A stretch of DNA of 64,000 nt from Bacteroidota bacterium (GCA_023422565.1 JAFAGR010000083.1:39866-103865), one strand, 5' to 3'. Shown: positions 27,041-38,785, counted from the stretch's first letter. Numbers and translations: made by a program. Notes: generated by a model from the letters alone, not told the origin.

Positions 27041-28930
27041 CTATAATTTTTTAAGGATGATCTTATCGGTGTGCTCCTCAAGCACATCATTGATAAATTT
27101 TCTGCATGATGAATATTGTGAAGCAGGAATCCTGTTCCGGAAAAGCTCAAAAGTTGAGATAACCGTTACAGAGGACAGAGATTTATCAAAATTACATACA
27201 GATTCAAATGAGCCAAGTTCATTTTTTACTGACCTCTTCCCGGGAAGAGTTTCAGGTTCGAAACCAGGCGGTAAAACGTAAACGGTTGTGTCGCTTTTTA
27301 CAAAAGGAAATGAGAAATAATAGTCCAGGCGCCTTTCACGGTTTTCAGGCAAAGAACTTTCCGAAATTGAGTATAGTCTCGGGCTTAAAAACATTTTGGA
27401 GGAGGTGGCAAAGTCCGGAACTTTTCGCAAACTGGCTTCCAATGCAAAGCCGGAAGCATTATTCTGCAAAGTTGAAAATTCATAATTGTCCGGCGACTTA
27501 AACTCCCACCATTTTACCAACATCTCCATTCGGCGGCTATTCTCGCTACTCATGAGATAATCGATCATCTCCTTGTATTCGCCCGTAACGTTTACGCGTG
27601 TAAGCGATTCGCCCGAGCCGTCTTCTGCCAGCCGAACAGTGGTATGCGATGCAAAATGGTTGTTTTTCCATTTACTTGCCGGTGTGGCTACCAATACACC
27701 ACCCTGATCTGTGATCAGCAAGGCATTCCGATTCTCAGTAAACGACCCCAGCACATTAAAATCCGCAGTTGAACTTGTGCATTCAAGCCAGATGGAATCT
27801 GCTTCCATAGGAACACATAGTATCATATGATTGAACCTGCTGGTAGGAAAAGAAGGATCCATCGGCTCACCATTATGAGAGGCATTTATAAGTGCAAGGT
27901 GGCTTTTTATACCAACTGCGTTAAGTGCAGATTTCATATAGTTGCTTAACGCTTTGCAATCACCGTACTTTTTCTTTTCGGTAAAATCAGCAGGAAAAGG
28001 TTGCCATCCGCCAATACCAAGCTGTATACTCACATAACGGAAATTTTGCTGCATATACTTATAAATGAGCCTTACCCGATCCTGTTCTGTTGAAGCTTCT
28101 TTAACAAGTTCGTTGAAGAAAAGCTGCTTATCCTTTCCCAACTCATCCCGTCCTTTACATAAAACGTTCATCCAGTTTCCAAAATCTTTCCACGTAGACA
28201 TATCTCCCTCAAAGCCGCCCATTCCGAACTTATTGGGCGCTGTTTGTATCACCGGAAATCTGTTTCGATAGTGCGAAGCGCGCACCTCGTCTTTAACGGC
28301 CACGAGATTCTTTGCCACCCACCGGTAAGATTTTAATTTCTTTTCTTCACTGATCACAGGCTTTATTTCCATATGCCGGGTTTTAAATCGCAGGTCGTTA
28401 TCAGATGGCACCTGTGCAGTAAACTCGGTGTATTCAACTGATTCTTCAGGCCCCTGCACTTCAAAATCCGGGTAAAACAGTGTGCCCTTATATTTTAGAT
28501 TATACTTTACCTCCACGGTGACCGGATATGATGTAGCCGGCAACTTTATGTAATAAACTTTGCCATCGTCAACCAATCCATCTGATGAAGATTCGGCCCG
28601 CATATCTTTCTTGCCGTATTTTTCAAGCAGTTTCCCATCGGCATTGTAAAGGTTTATATCGGCAGACTCAAAAGATGTGAACTTATCCGAATATTGCGAG
28701 AACAAAAGGGCTGAAGCCGCAGAAGGATTTAATATGGTGATCACCCTATGAACCTGCATCTCTGCTTTGTCAACTCCCAGCACGATGTAATCAACCTTTT
28801 CATATCGTTTTACAGAACTGGCGCCGGGCAGCAGTTCAGAAGGAACAGCCTTTACATCGAAATTTTGTGGCTGCGCTGAAGCAATCGCCGGAAAGCCCAG
28901 GATCAACAACAGTTTGAAATAATTTCTCAT
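27041..28930 (-). CDS. DUF3857/transglutaminase-like exported protein, active-site residues kept
   Basis: A 629-residue protein with a signal peptide (ending ASAQ at residue 20), a DUF3857 beta domain (about residues 45-215), and a transglutaminase-like papain-fold domain (about 275-395). The triad positions read Cys325 (YGDCKALS), His368 (FNHMIL) and Glu383 (WLECT, where Asp is usual), so catalysis is plausible. A C-terminal beta domain follows. The start overlaps the upstream gene's end by 4 nt. Its partner is the dead paralogue at 28927-30891. Function of the pair is unknown; bacterial relatives are thought to act on envelope proteins or peptides. Confidence 0.87.
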   Translation of the reverse strand: MRNYFKLLLILGFPAIASAQPQNFDVKAVPSELLPGASSVKRYEKVDYIVLGVDKAEMQVHRVITILNPSAASALLFSQYSDKFTSFESADINLYNADGKLLEKYGKKDMRAESSSDGLVDDGKVYYIKLPATSYPVTVEVKYNLKYKGTLFYPDFEVQGPEESVEYTEFTAQVPSDNDLRFKTRHMEIKPVISEEKKLKSYRWVAKNLVAVKDEVRASHYRNRFPVIQTAPNKFGMGGFEGDMSTWKDFGNWMNVLCKGRDELGKDKQLFFNELVKEASTEQDRVRLIYKYMQQNFRYVSIQLGIGGWQPFPADFTEKKKYGDCKALSNYMKSALNAVGIKSHLALINASHNGEPMDPSFPTSRFNHMILCVPMEADSIWLECTSSTADFNVLGSFTENRNALLITDQGGVLVATPASKWKNNHFASHTTVRLAEDGSGESLTRVNVTGEYKEMIDYLMSSENSRRMEMLVKWWEFKSPDNYEFSTLQNNASGFALEASLRKVPDFATSSKMFLSPRLYSISESSLPENRERRLDYYFSFPFVKSDTTVYVLPPGFEPETLPGKRSVKNELGSFESVCNFDKSLSSVTVISTFELFRNRIPASQYSSCRKFINDVLEEHTDKIILKKL

Positions 28931-30891
28931 AATTTTCTTTTTTGAATTACTACCTGCTCTTCAAGAATATCATAAACCCGTTTATAAAATTCTTTAACAT
29001 CAGGATACTGAGTTACAGAATAAAAAGGCCGGTTCACTTTTAGAGTGAGCCTGGATTGAAAAATATTTCCTGCCAACAAAGTAACTCTTTCAAAGCCGAT
29101 GGAACTGTCTTTTGAGAGGTACATCACATCTTTTGGTTTTTCCAATATCATGTAATCATCCGGAATGGTAAAATTTCCATGAATAACATAAGACTGCAAC
29201 ATACCAAAATCAATATCCGAAACTCTTTTGTCAGATATAAATGGATTCTCATCCAGGCCGCTAAACAGGTTCAATGAAAAATACTTGTAGTTACCCGATG
29301 AATTCAGCGGCATGGTAAAATGCACGGATTGTTCGAGCGCGAGAGTATCGGTTTCTACGTTTGCCACAGTAAAGCTGTCTACCTTAACGGAACTCATTTT
29401 CATTTTAAAATAATCGGTGAAGTGGTCTTTGTCTTCTGAAAACTTTCTTACTCTTGATGGCCTTGCATAGTCGTAACTAAACACCTTTGCGGAACCTTTA
29501 AGCGAGCCGCCCTCTTCAATCACACCGTTAATCGACACTGCCGTTCTCAACGGCTTATAATTGAATAAACTTATAAAACCACCATGCATTACATCTACCA
29601 CATACCCTTGCGTATTCATAACATCTGCAGGAATCAGCTCTACGGTATTGTACTTGCCGGCAGCGTTTAGAATATAGGCATTGCCATTTACTTCTACATA
29701 AGCCATCACACTGTTAAATTGGTTGAGAATGGGCAGAAGTTCATTTACCGCACCATTCTTCCGCGTGCTCACCAGTACGGGAAAAGCATCAATGCCCACA
29801 CTTTTCAGAAGGTTGATCAGAAGAATATTGATATCTCCGCTCGAACCCGATTTTTGGTCTAACAAATTTTTCACTCCCTCAAAACAATAGATACTTTCAG
29901 AACCGTTCCATGATACATTGTTTTTCACATAATTAAATATCTCTACCATTTTTGCGTAGGGATCCGATATTCGTTTCAATGCATCATCTAATTGCGCCGG
30001 CTTTGTAACAGTTTTCTTAATCTGGACTCCGAAATCTTCATCCTGCAAAAGATTCTGAGCCACTATCGGCCAGGTTCCCATTAGATTTTTTTCCTCACCA
30101 TTTCCATACACGATCTTAGAAAGCTGAAACTCTACCCGCTGCAGGTAATCGCGGAAAGATGACATATAAGGCTCAGACTTTAATGAAGGTACTTTCTCCA
30201 TTTTTAAAACACGGCGTTCCGCAACCGCGTTCATTCGACCTCCACGCCCGGTAATCAGGATATTTTCCTCCGATTTGGTGTCAGTCATCGGCAGGTTTGT
30301 GTACACACCAGACATAAAAATAAAATAACTTGGAATCAGCGTGCGGTAATAACTCATCCTCGTAGGGATCTGATCCTGGAAGTACCAGTCCTTAATATTA
30401 CTAATTGACTCCAGATAAACGTTATACTTATATTCAATTATGCTGCCCTCTCTTACTTCAGGCATGGTAAAGATCAGTTCAGAAAAATTCTTATTGATCT
30501 TCTTGTTGAAAATTGATGATTTTTCAAGATTGGTCTCTACAATTTTTCCGCTTGCATCGAGGTTGTAAGTTCGTGCGGTGAGATCGGTGATCTGTTCTAT
30601 CCGGTTATGTGCGTAGTAGGGAATCTTCACATCTGCCCAACTAAAGCCTTTCTTGTTAATGATCTTTATTCGTGTACGCCGGGCCATCTTCATTCGAAAG
30701 CCATTATCCACCAACTCATACTCTACGTCTCCAAAATCTAATAGCTTGTATGCCGATGCATCCGGTTCAAAATCGCACTTGTCCATTTGAAGGTCTGCGA
30801 TATCTACTTTGCCAAAGCCAGGCACCTCTTTCTGTGAAAAGGCTGTAAAATGTAATGCCCCTGCTAGGAGCAGCGAAATGATGAATTTCAT
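28927..30891 (-). CDS. DUF3857/transglutaminase-like exported paralogue lacking catalytic residues
   Basis: A 654-residue protein with a signal peptide (MKFIISLLLAGALHFTAFSQ). The start is placed at 30891 because the ATG 24 nt upstream adds a charged extension before the signal peptide. It has the same architecture as its neighbour, but each triad residue is replaced: Cys becomes Ile354 (SGSSGDIN), His becomes Ser394 (QFNS), and the acidic residue becomes Asn409 (ILNA). It ends inside the start of the active paralogue (4-nt overlap), suggesting a stoichiometric pair. A structural or substrate-binding role is inferred. Confidence 0.87.
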   Translation of the reverse strand: MKFIISLLLAGALHFTAFSQKEVPGFGKVDIADLQMDKCDFEPDASAYKLLDFGDVEYELVDNGFRMKMARRTRIKIINKKGFSWADVKIPYYAHNRIEQITDLTARTYNLDASGKIVETNLEKSSIFNKKINKNFSELIFTMPEVREGSIIEYKYNVYLESISNIKDWYFQDQIPTRMSYYRTLIPSYFIFMSGVYTNLPMTDTKSEENILITGRGGRMNAVAERRVLKMEKVPSLKSEPYMSSFRDYLQRVEFQLSKIVYGNGEEKNLMGTWPIVAQNLLQDEDFGVQIKKTVTKPAQLDDALKRISDPYAKMVEIFNYVKNNVSWNGSESIYCFEGVKNLLDQKSGSSGDINILLINLLKSVGIDAFPVLVSTRKNGAVNELLPILNQFNSVMAYVEVNGNAYILNAAGKYNTVELIPADVMNTQGYVVDVMHGGFISLFNYKPLRTAVSINGVIEEGGSLKGSAKVFSYDYARPSRVRKFSEDKDHFTDYFKMKMSSVKVDSFTVANVETDTLALEQSVHFTMPLNSSGNYKYFSLNLFSGLDENPFISDKRVSDIDFGMLQSYVIHGNFTIPDDYMILEKPKDVMYLSKDSSIGFERVTLLAGNIFQSRLTLKVNRPFYSVTQYPDVKEFYKRVYDILEEQVVIQKRKL

Positions 30892-30932
30892 GTAATTTGG
30901 TTTAGGGACTTCCAATATATGGAAACTCCTTG

Positions 30933-31841
30933 TTATTGCAAATAAAGATCTGCAATAACGAAGACAGCGAAGACTACGGATGCTATTCCGTTTGCCGTCA
31001 TAAAAGCCAGGTTCACCCTGCTTAAGTTATTGGGTTTTACAAGACTATGCTGATAAACTAACATGCCGGCATATACGAAGGCACCGAACCAGAACAAGGG
31101 GCCGAAATTTCCTAAATAGCCAAAGGCCAGGATGCTTAAAGCCGAAAGAAGATGCAGAAGCTTTGATACCTGAAGGGCCCTTCCTTTTCCTAATGCTGCG
31201 GGAATAGACCTGAGATTGTAGCTACGATCAAAATCTACATCTTGCAAAGCATAAATAATGTCAAAGCCGCTGACCCAAAAAATTACAGCAAAGGATAAAA
31301 GAAGCGGAAGGAAATGAAACGCGCCCGTGATTGCAAGCCAGGCGCCGATGGGTGCAAGGCTAAGCCCCAAACCCAATACAAGATGGCATAGAGGAGTAAA
31401 GCGCTTGGTGTAGCTGTAGAACAAGATAACGAACAGCGCAACCGGCGAAAGGTAAAAACAAATTCTGTTGATAAAGTATGTGCACACTACAAATAGAATG
31501 CACATCAGTACGGTGAAGGCGAGTGCATGTTTGTGAGCAATAACGCCGGCAGGTATTTCCCTGACTGCGGTTCGTGGATTCAAGGCATCGAAATGCCTGT
31601 CCAGGTAACGGTTAAATGCCATTGCTGCGCTTCTTGCAGTAACCATGCATGCAATAACAAGTACAAATTTTTGAATCAAAACCTTTGTAGTTAGTCCTTC
31701 GTAAGAATTAACCGCAAGAAAAAATCCGATCAGTGCGAAGGGCAACGCAAAAATGGTGTGCGAGAATTTTATTAAAGAAAGATAGTTCCTGACTTTTTCC
31801 ACCTTTTTATTTTTACTGCTATCAGCGCCCGGAGACTGCAT
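30933..31841 (-). CDS. UbiA-family prenyltransferase (MqnP/UbiA-like)
   Basis: A 302-residue membrane protein with about 8-9 predicted helices. The two Asp-rich prenyl-diphosphate sites are NRYLDRHFDALNPRT and LQDVDFDRSYNLRS. The pattern fits the 4-hydroxybenzoate/futalosine-pathway prenyltransferase family, so a role in menaquinone synthesis is likely in this phylum. The start at 31841 (MQSPGADSSK) lies 20 nt inside the upstream methyltransferase gene; an ATG at 31895 gives 18 more residues without family support. Confidence 0.87.
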   Translation of the reverse strand: MQSPGADSSKNKKVEKVRNYLSLIKFSHTIFALPFALIGFFLAVNSYEGLTTKVLIQKFVLVIACMVTARSAAMAFNRYLDRHFDALNPRTAVREIPAGVIAHKHALAFTVLMCILFVVCTYFINRICFYLSPVALFVILFYSYTKRFTPLCHLVLGLGLSLAPIGAWLAITGAFHFLPLLLSFAVIFWVSGFDIIYALQDVDFDRSYNLRSIPAALGKGRALQVSKLLHLLSALSILAFGYLGNFGPLFWFGAFVYAGMLVYQHSLVKPNNLSRVNLAFMTANGIASVVFAVFVIADLYLQ

Positions 31842-32370
31842 TTGTAATTCTCGATCGAATGATCTCCCAAAGCACCACGCCGGCAGCCGTGGCAATATTA
31901 AGTGAATGTTTCATTCCTAACTGAGGGATCTCAATGCAGCCGTCGCAAATATCAATTGTATTCTGCTCTACACCACTCACCTCATTTCCAAATATCACGG
32001 CAATACGCGAATCAGAATTGAATGAAATTTGCTCTAAAGACAAACTGTTTTCCACCTGTTCAACGGCGAAAACTTTATATCCCCGTTCTTTCAAATTATT
32101 TACTGCTTCCGCCGCATTGGAAAAGTGCTTCCAGGCTACGGAATCTTCGGCACCCAGGGCCGTTTTACGAATTTCTTTATGAGGAGGATGGGCAGTGTAG
32201 CCTGTGAGATAGATGGCTTCAAGTAGAAATGCATCGGCGGTTCTGAACACGCTGCCTACATTGTAAGCACTTCGAACGTTTTCTAAAACCGCGACAACCG
32301 GAGTCTTTTCTGAGCGCCGGAATTCTTCAACCGATTTTCGGTTTAACGAGGCCATTGATAACTTTTGCAT
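31822..32370 (-). CDS. TrmH/SpoU-family RNA 2'-O-methyltransferase
   Basis: A 182-residue SPOUT methyltransferase. The three family motifs are visible: LENVRSAYNVGSVFRTADA (motif 1), AVIFGNEVSGVEQ (motif 2), and IEIPQLGMKHSLNIATAAGV (motif 3, knotted SAM site). It methylates tRNA or rRNA ribose; the target is unknown. It begins one nucleotide after the pyrG stop and overlaps the prenyltransferase start, so it belongs to the same transcript. Confidence 0.9.
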   Translation of the reverse strand: MQKLSMASLNRKSVEEFRRSEKTPVVAVLENVRSAYNVGSVFRTADAFLLEAIYLTGYTAHPPHKEIRKTALGAEDSVAWKHFSNAAEAVNNLKERGYKVFAVEQVENSLSLEQISFNSDSRIAVIFGNEVSGVEQNTIDICDGCIEIPQLGMKHSLNIATAAGVVLWEIIRSRITNAVSGR

Positions 32371-32371
32371 A

Positions 32372-34015
<1,644 letters not shown>

Positions 34016-34158
34016 TTACTTATTGTCAATTTAGAAGGGAATACTTCGTAAAAATGCATAACTCTGTTTGAAGCAAACCGCAATTAAACATTAATAGAAA
34101 AAAGAAGATTCCCGGCCTGACCGGCGGAGTACAGAAAGTTGTACTTCTGAAGGTCATG

Positions 34159-34191
34159 CAAAGATAAAGAAGATTTTTGGAGGGCTGCAAA
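34159..34191 (-). promoter_or_regulatory. Candidate Bacteroidota promoter upstream of pyrG
   Basis: On the minus strand TATCTTTG (34159-34166) matches the -7 box, and TTTG (34188-34191) lies 21 nt upstream as the -33 element. The start of transcription would fall near 34152, giving a pyrG leader of about 140 nt. That leader contains two short inverted repeats, AGTAC/GTACT around 34129-34146 and CCGG/CCGG around 34111-34123. I see nothing else in 34013-34220. Confidence 0.5.
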
Positions 34192-34220
34192 AATGCGTAC
34201 TGCTTTTTTTCTATTCCGCT

Positions 34221-35228
34221 CTAATAACCGCGCCGGGGCAGCAGATAATTCTTCACATAATCCATGATGCCGTCTTCCAGGGAGTACATTACATCCCTGT
34301 ATCCGGCATCTTTCAATTTCTTCATATCGGCTTCGGTAAAATATTGATATATATCACGAAGATCCTCCGGCATATCAATATATTGAATATTTGGCTGAAC
34401 ACCCATGCCGTTAAAGGTGGCAAAAACCAGATCGTTGAAGGTGCGGGCTTTCCCGGTTCCAAGATTATAAATACCACTTGGCACGCTCTTATAATTTTCC
34501 ATTAACCAGTAGCAGACCTTTTCCACATCTTTTACATAAATGAAATCACGCAATTGTTCCCCGTCTTTAAACCCTTCCTTATGCGAGCGGAACAACTTCA
34601 CAAAACCGTTCTCTTCAATCTGCCGGTGCGAATGAAAAATAACACTCGCCATTCTGCCCTTATGATATTCATTCGGGCCGTATACATTAAAAAATTTAAG
34701 TCCCGCCCAAAAAGGAGGAAGCTTCGTTTGCTTCAGGGCCCATTTATCAAATTCATTCTTTGATCTTCCGTAAGGATTTAAAGGCTGAAGCTTTTCAGAA
34801 AGTTCATGGTCATCACTATAACCGAGGCTCCCATCTCCATAGGTTGCGGCAGAAGAGGCGTACACAAGCGGCACTTTGTTTTGGGCACAGTAGTTCCACA
34901 CCTCAATGCTGTAATCCACATTTAACTTTTGGTGAACATCGTAATCGAATTCGGTGGTATCTGTTCTTGCGCCGAGATGAAAGAAAAAATCGACTTTTGG
35001 GTTTTGCGTTTGAAGCCAGTTGAAAAAAACATCACGTTCAATTCTTGTGATAAATTCCTTGCCTGCCAGGTTAGGCATTTTATCTTCCCGGCTGAAGTCA
35101 TCCACAAGAACCAGGTTTTCAAAACCTTTTTCATTTAAAAATCCGGTCAGGCAACTGCCGATAAAACCCGCCGCACCTGTAATAATAATTACCGGATCAT
35201 TGATTGTATCAGATGGGAGACAACGCAT
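34221..35228 (-). CDS. hldD: ADP-L-glycero-D-manno-heptose 6-epimerase
   Basis: Interconverts the 6-epimers of ADP-heptose for the inner core of lipopolysaccharide. The 335-residue extended SDR has the NAD(P) motif ITGAAGFIGSC (about residues 15-25), the catalytic Tyr-x-x-x-Lys (NPYGRSKNE), and the GANTDTTE-like segment as LGARTDTTEFD typical of RfaD/HldD. The start lies 20 nt inside purL, so the two are co-transcribed despite unrelated pathways. No other LPS gene is adjacent. Confidence 0.9.
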   Translation of the reverse strand: MRCLPSDTINDPVIIITGAAGFIGSCLTGFLNEKGFENLVLVDDFSREDKMPNLAGKEFITRIERDVFFNWLQTQNPKVDFFFHLGARTDTTEFDYDVHQKLNVDYSIEVWNYCAQNKVPLVYASSAATYGDGSLGYSDDHELSEKLQPLNPYGRSKNEFDKWALKQTKLPPFWAGLKFFNVYGPNEYHKGRMASVIFHSHRQIEENGFVKLFRSHKEGFKDGEQLRDFIYVKDVEKVCYWLMENYKSVPSGIYNLGTGKARTFNDLVFATFNGMGVQPNIQYIDMPEDLRDIYQYFTEADMKKLKDAGYRDVMYSLEDGIMDYVKNYLLPRRGY

Positions 35229-37449
35229 TTTCAGCTTTTGAATTATTTAAAAATGAGGGAAGGGAATTTTCATATTCTTTCTCCCAGTCTCTAACGCTGC
35301 CCCAGTTCTCGTCGTTTACAGTAATATTCCCGGTTGTAACTGAACCAAGTGCCATGAAGGGTATGCCGGATGATTTAACTGACGCTTCAAAATCATCCTT
35401 ATCTTCAGCGGATACGCTTACCACCACCCTGCCCTGGGCTTCTCCAAACCAGAATGAATCCTTCCTTATATCACTAACGGTGTAGGACACACTAAAACCA
35501 AGTGCGCGTGGAAATGCTGATTCCAGAAGAGAAATGATCAATCCGCCTTCGCTAAGGTCATGTGCGGACAAGATCATTTTTTCGCGTACCAGTTTCTTCA
35601 AAATCTCATGCAACCTGAATTCTTCATCAAGGTTGAAATAGGGTACTGTGCTGAATTCGACTCCCTTTATTTTATGAAGGTATTCTGATGAACCAATATC
35701 GTTAACCACCTTCCCCAGGAGATAGATCGCATCGCCTTCATTTTTGAAATCAAGGGACATTTTGAAATTTATATCATCAAGCAAACCTACCATTCCGATT
35801 GTTGGTGTTGGATAAACCGGGCCTTCCGGAGATTGATTGTAAAAGCTTACGTTTCCGCCTGTCACCGGAGTATCAAACCTGCGGCAAGCCTCGCCCATCC
35901 CTTTTATAGCTTCAGTGAACTGGTAATAGACCCCGGGGTCATAAGGGTTTCCAAAATTCAGACAGTTGGTCACACCAAGCGGATCCCCTCCGCTGCAAAC
36001 TATGTTCCTTGCCGCTTCGGCAACGGCTATCATGGTTCCTACGTAAGGATCTGCAAATACATAGCGGCTGTTACAATCTGTAGTTAAGGCAAGCCCTTTT
36101 TGGGTAGGCTTTGCAATAACCACGGCTGCGTCGGAAGGCGAATTGGTAACTGTTGTACCGGTGCCCACCATGCTATCGTATTGCTGGTACACCCAACGTT
36201 TGCTTGCAATATTGGGGAGACGAACCAACTGTTGAGCAACTTCTTTCAGGCTTGTTGCATCTTCAACATCATTTATATTAAATGCCTTTATTCTTTTAAG
36301 ATATTCCGGCTCCGTTGATTCGCGTGAATATACAGGAGCACCGCCACCCAATACCAGTTCAACAGCCGGGAGCTTGGCTTCAGGTTCCCCATTCATGAAG
36401 AAATTCAGCACTCCATCATCGGTCACTTCTCCTATTTCGCTGCAGGGAAGATCCCACTTATCGAACACGTCTTGTACAAGCTTTTCCTTTCCCTTCTCTA
36501 CCACCATCAACATGCGTTCCTGGCTTTCGCTCAACAACAGTTCCCATCCTTTAATATTAGACTGTCGCGCCGGAACCTTGTCCAAATCAATACGCATCCC
36601 GTGCTCGCCCTTCGCGCTCATTTCGGCGGTTGAACAAATAATGCCTGCCGCACCCATATCCTGCATGCCCACCACAGCGCCGGTTTTAATTACCTCAAGG
36701 CAGGCCTCCAGCAATTTCTTTTCCTGGAAGGGATCGCCAACCTGAACCGCCGGAAGTTCTTCTATGCTTTCGCTGGTGATCTCGGCACTCGCAAAGGAAG
36801 CCCCGCCAATTCCATCCTTTCCTGTTGCACTTCCCACAAAGAAAACAGGGTTGCCCTTACCGTATGAGGTGGCGGAAACCGTTTCTCCCTGTTTCACAAT
36901 TCCCACACTCATCGCATTCACTAACGGGTTGGTGTGATAGCAGTTTTCAAAATAGATCTCGCCACCTACAGTAGGCACACCGAAACAATTTCCATAGTGG
37001 CCTATTCCATGCACAACGCCTGCGAGAAGATGTTGTGTTCTCGCATCCTCAATATTGCCAAAGCGAAGTGAATTCAAAGAAGCGATCGGCCGGGCGCCCA
37101 TGGTAAAAATATCGCGGTTGATGCCGCCGACTCCAGTTGCCGCGCCCTGGAATGGTTCGATAGCTGACGGGTGATTGTGCGATTCGATCTTGAACACTAC
37201 TCCATAACCATCGCCAATATCCATCAAACCCGCATTCTCCTCTCCTGCTTTTACCAACATTTTTTTGCCCTCGCGGGGAAGCGTTTTAAGCCACTTTATT
37301 GAATTTTTATAGCTGCAGTGTTCGCTCCACATTCCGCTGAATGCACACAACTCGGTAAAGTTGGGAGTGCGCCCAAGTTTTTGGCAAATAAGGTCAAATT
37401 CTTCTGCGGTAAGGCGAAGTTTCTCGGCTGTGGAAGCTGTAATTTCCAT
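35209..37449 (-). CDS. purL: Phosphoribosylformylglycinamidine synthase, large subunit
   Basis: ATP-dependent conversion of formylglycinamide ribotide to its amidine in purine synthesis. The 746-residue length matches the small-type PurL, which works with separate PurS and PurQ subunits not encoded here. SEHCSYKNS (about residues 44-52) and ESHNHPSAIEPFQGAATGVGG (start about residue 88) are the substrate- and ATP-binding signatures. Its 3' end overlaps hldD. TACATTTG at 37479-37486 (minus) is a possible -7 box. Confidence 0.96.
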   Translation of the reverse strand: MEITASTAEKLRLTAEEFDLICQKLGRTPNFTELCAFSGMWSEHCSYKNSIKWLKTLPREGKKMLVKAGEENAGLMDIGDGYGVVFKIESHNHPSAIEPFQGAATGVGGINRDIFTMGARPIASLNSLRFGNIEDARTQHLLAGVVHGIGHYGNCFGVPTVGGEIYFENCYHTNPLVNAMSVGIVKQGETVSATSYGKGNPVFFVGSATGKDGIGGASFASAEITSESIEELPAVQVGDPFQEKKLLEACLEVIKTGAVVGMQDMGAAGIICSTAEMSAKGEHGMRIDLDKVPARQSNIKGWELLLSESQERMLMVVEKGKEKLVQDVFDKWDLPCSEIGEVTDDGVLNFFMNGEPEAKLPAVELVLGGGAPVYSRESTEPEYLKRIKAFNINDVEDATSLKEVAQQLVRLPNIASKRWVYQQYDSMVGTGTTVTNSPSDAAVVIAKPTQKGLALTTDCNSRYVFADPYVGTMIAVAEAARNIVCSGGDPLGVTNCLNFGNPYDPGVYYQFTEAIKGMGEACRRFDTPVTGGNVSFYNQSPEGPVYPTPTIGMVGLLDDINFKMSLDFKNEGDAIYLLGKVVNDIGSSEYLHKIKGVEFSTVPYFNLDEEFRLHEILKKLVREKMILSAHDLSEGGLIISLLESAFPRALGFSVSYTVSDIRKDSFWFGEAQGRVVVSVSAEDKDDFEASVKSSGIPFMALGSVTTGNITVNDENWGSVRDWEKEYENSLPSFLNNSKAENALSPI

Positions 37450-37549
37450 AAAACGTGTAGAGGTTTGAAAGGAAAGTGCAAATGTACTAACTCCATTGCT
37501 TCATGAATGCGGTAAATTATTTTATACCTTTCCGAAACGCTACCAACCC

Positions 37550-38785
37550 ATGCTGCATATCTTATTATTTGTATTATACTTTCTTCTGCTTTGTTTTCTT
37601 GTGAATCGCATTTCGTTCACTTCAAAAAGTGGGTTGGGATTCCGCTGGATCAATTTTCTATTCATATTAAAAGTTACCGCGGGGCTTGCTATCGGCTGGA
37701 TTTCCGCAAGATATTATCCCGAAGGAAATGACTATTGGACGCTCAACCGGTATGGAATAGAGGAAACTGAACTTTTGAAGAAAGATCCCGCGCAATTTTT
37801 TGTTTCACTCTTTCAATCGCATTACAATCATTACGACGGGTTCTTTATAAGCGTAGGGTCTTACTGGAACGATCTTAAGAACAACATCGTAATTAAGTTT
37901 TTAGCAATCTGCAACCTTGCCTCGGGAGGAAACTATTACATCAACAGCCTTTTTTTCAGCTTTATTTCTTTTTTCGGGCACGTCGCCCTCTTCCGTATTT
38001 TTTATACTTTTCATTCACACCGAAAGATGTTCATCATCGCAGGGGCCTTCCTGATACCTTCCACGCTCTACTTCTCTTCCGGCATACATAAGGATAGTAT
38101 AGTATTCGCTGCGCTCGGGCTTTTTTCGTGGGCATTATTTACACTAACGGCCACGGCTGCACGAAAAAAATTAATTTTACTCATGGTTTGCGCGGTGGCC
38201 ATTCTTTTCATCCGCAGCCATGTATTTGCAGCCTTAATCCCGGCAACTATCGCTTATTTGTTAGCCACCCGAAAATTGATCCGCCGCCCGTTTCAAAAAA
38301 CCTATGTTGCGGCCGCGCTGTTTTTATTGATCCTTTCCTTCATCCCTTCTGTTAATCCCTTTGCCGTGATGGCAAGGAAGCAGCAGGATTTTTTTGCGCT
38401 TCCGGAAGCTTCATCTCAATTGGCAAAAGACACTCTTCAGCCAACGCCTCTTTCCGTATTAAAAAATACGCCGCAAGCCCTTGTACACGGATTCGCAGAA
38501 CCCTTACCCTGGAAATTTCCCGGAGAGCCATTAATGATCCTGGGATTTGAAGCCCTGTTGATATTGGCCTTCTTCCTTTTTTGGATCTTCAATCATGACA
38601 AACGTAAACCGCATCCGGTCTATTGGTACTGCATTCTACTGGCCATCCCCTTAATATTGTTCGCCGGCTACATTGTACCCAATGCGGGATCCATCATTCG
38701 CTACCGGGCAATTTACCTCCCCTGGCTGCTTCTTCCGCTACTGACTACGCTAAAGATCAAACATATTAGTTTTAAAAATATGTAA
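37550..38785 (+). CDS. Multi-pass membrane protein of unknown function
   Basis: A 411-residue hydrophobic protein with about 9-10 predicted membrane segments. A soluble loop follows helix 2 (YYPEGNDYWTLNRYG, then SHYNHYDGFF), a layout seen in membrane glycosyltransferase- or polysaccharide polymerase-like proteins. No catalytic motif is certain. I chose the ATG at 37550; the upstream TTG at 37496 would add 18 residues reaching into the promoter region of divergent purL. It stands alone between purL and the glutamine synthetase gene. Confidence 0.75.
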   Translation: MLHILLFVLYFLLLCFLVNRISFTSKSGLGFRWINFLFILKVTAGLAIGWISARYYPEGNDYWTLNRYGIEETELLKKDPAQFFVSLFQSHYNHYDGFFISVGSYWNDLKNNIVIKFLAICNLASGGNYYINSLFFSFISFFGHVALFRIFYTFHSHRKMFIIAGAFLIPSTLYFSSGIHKDSIVFAALGLFSWALFTLTATAARKKLILLMVCAVAILFIRSHVFAALIPATIAYLLATRKLIRRPFQKTYVAAALFLLILSFIPSVNPFAVMARKQQDFFALPEASSQLAKDTLQPTPLSVLKNTPQALVHGFAEPLPWKFPGEPLMILGFEALLILAFFLFWIFNHDKRKPHPVYWYCILLAIPLILFAGYIVPNAGSIIRYRAIYLPWLLLPLLTTLKIKHISFKNM

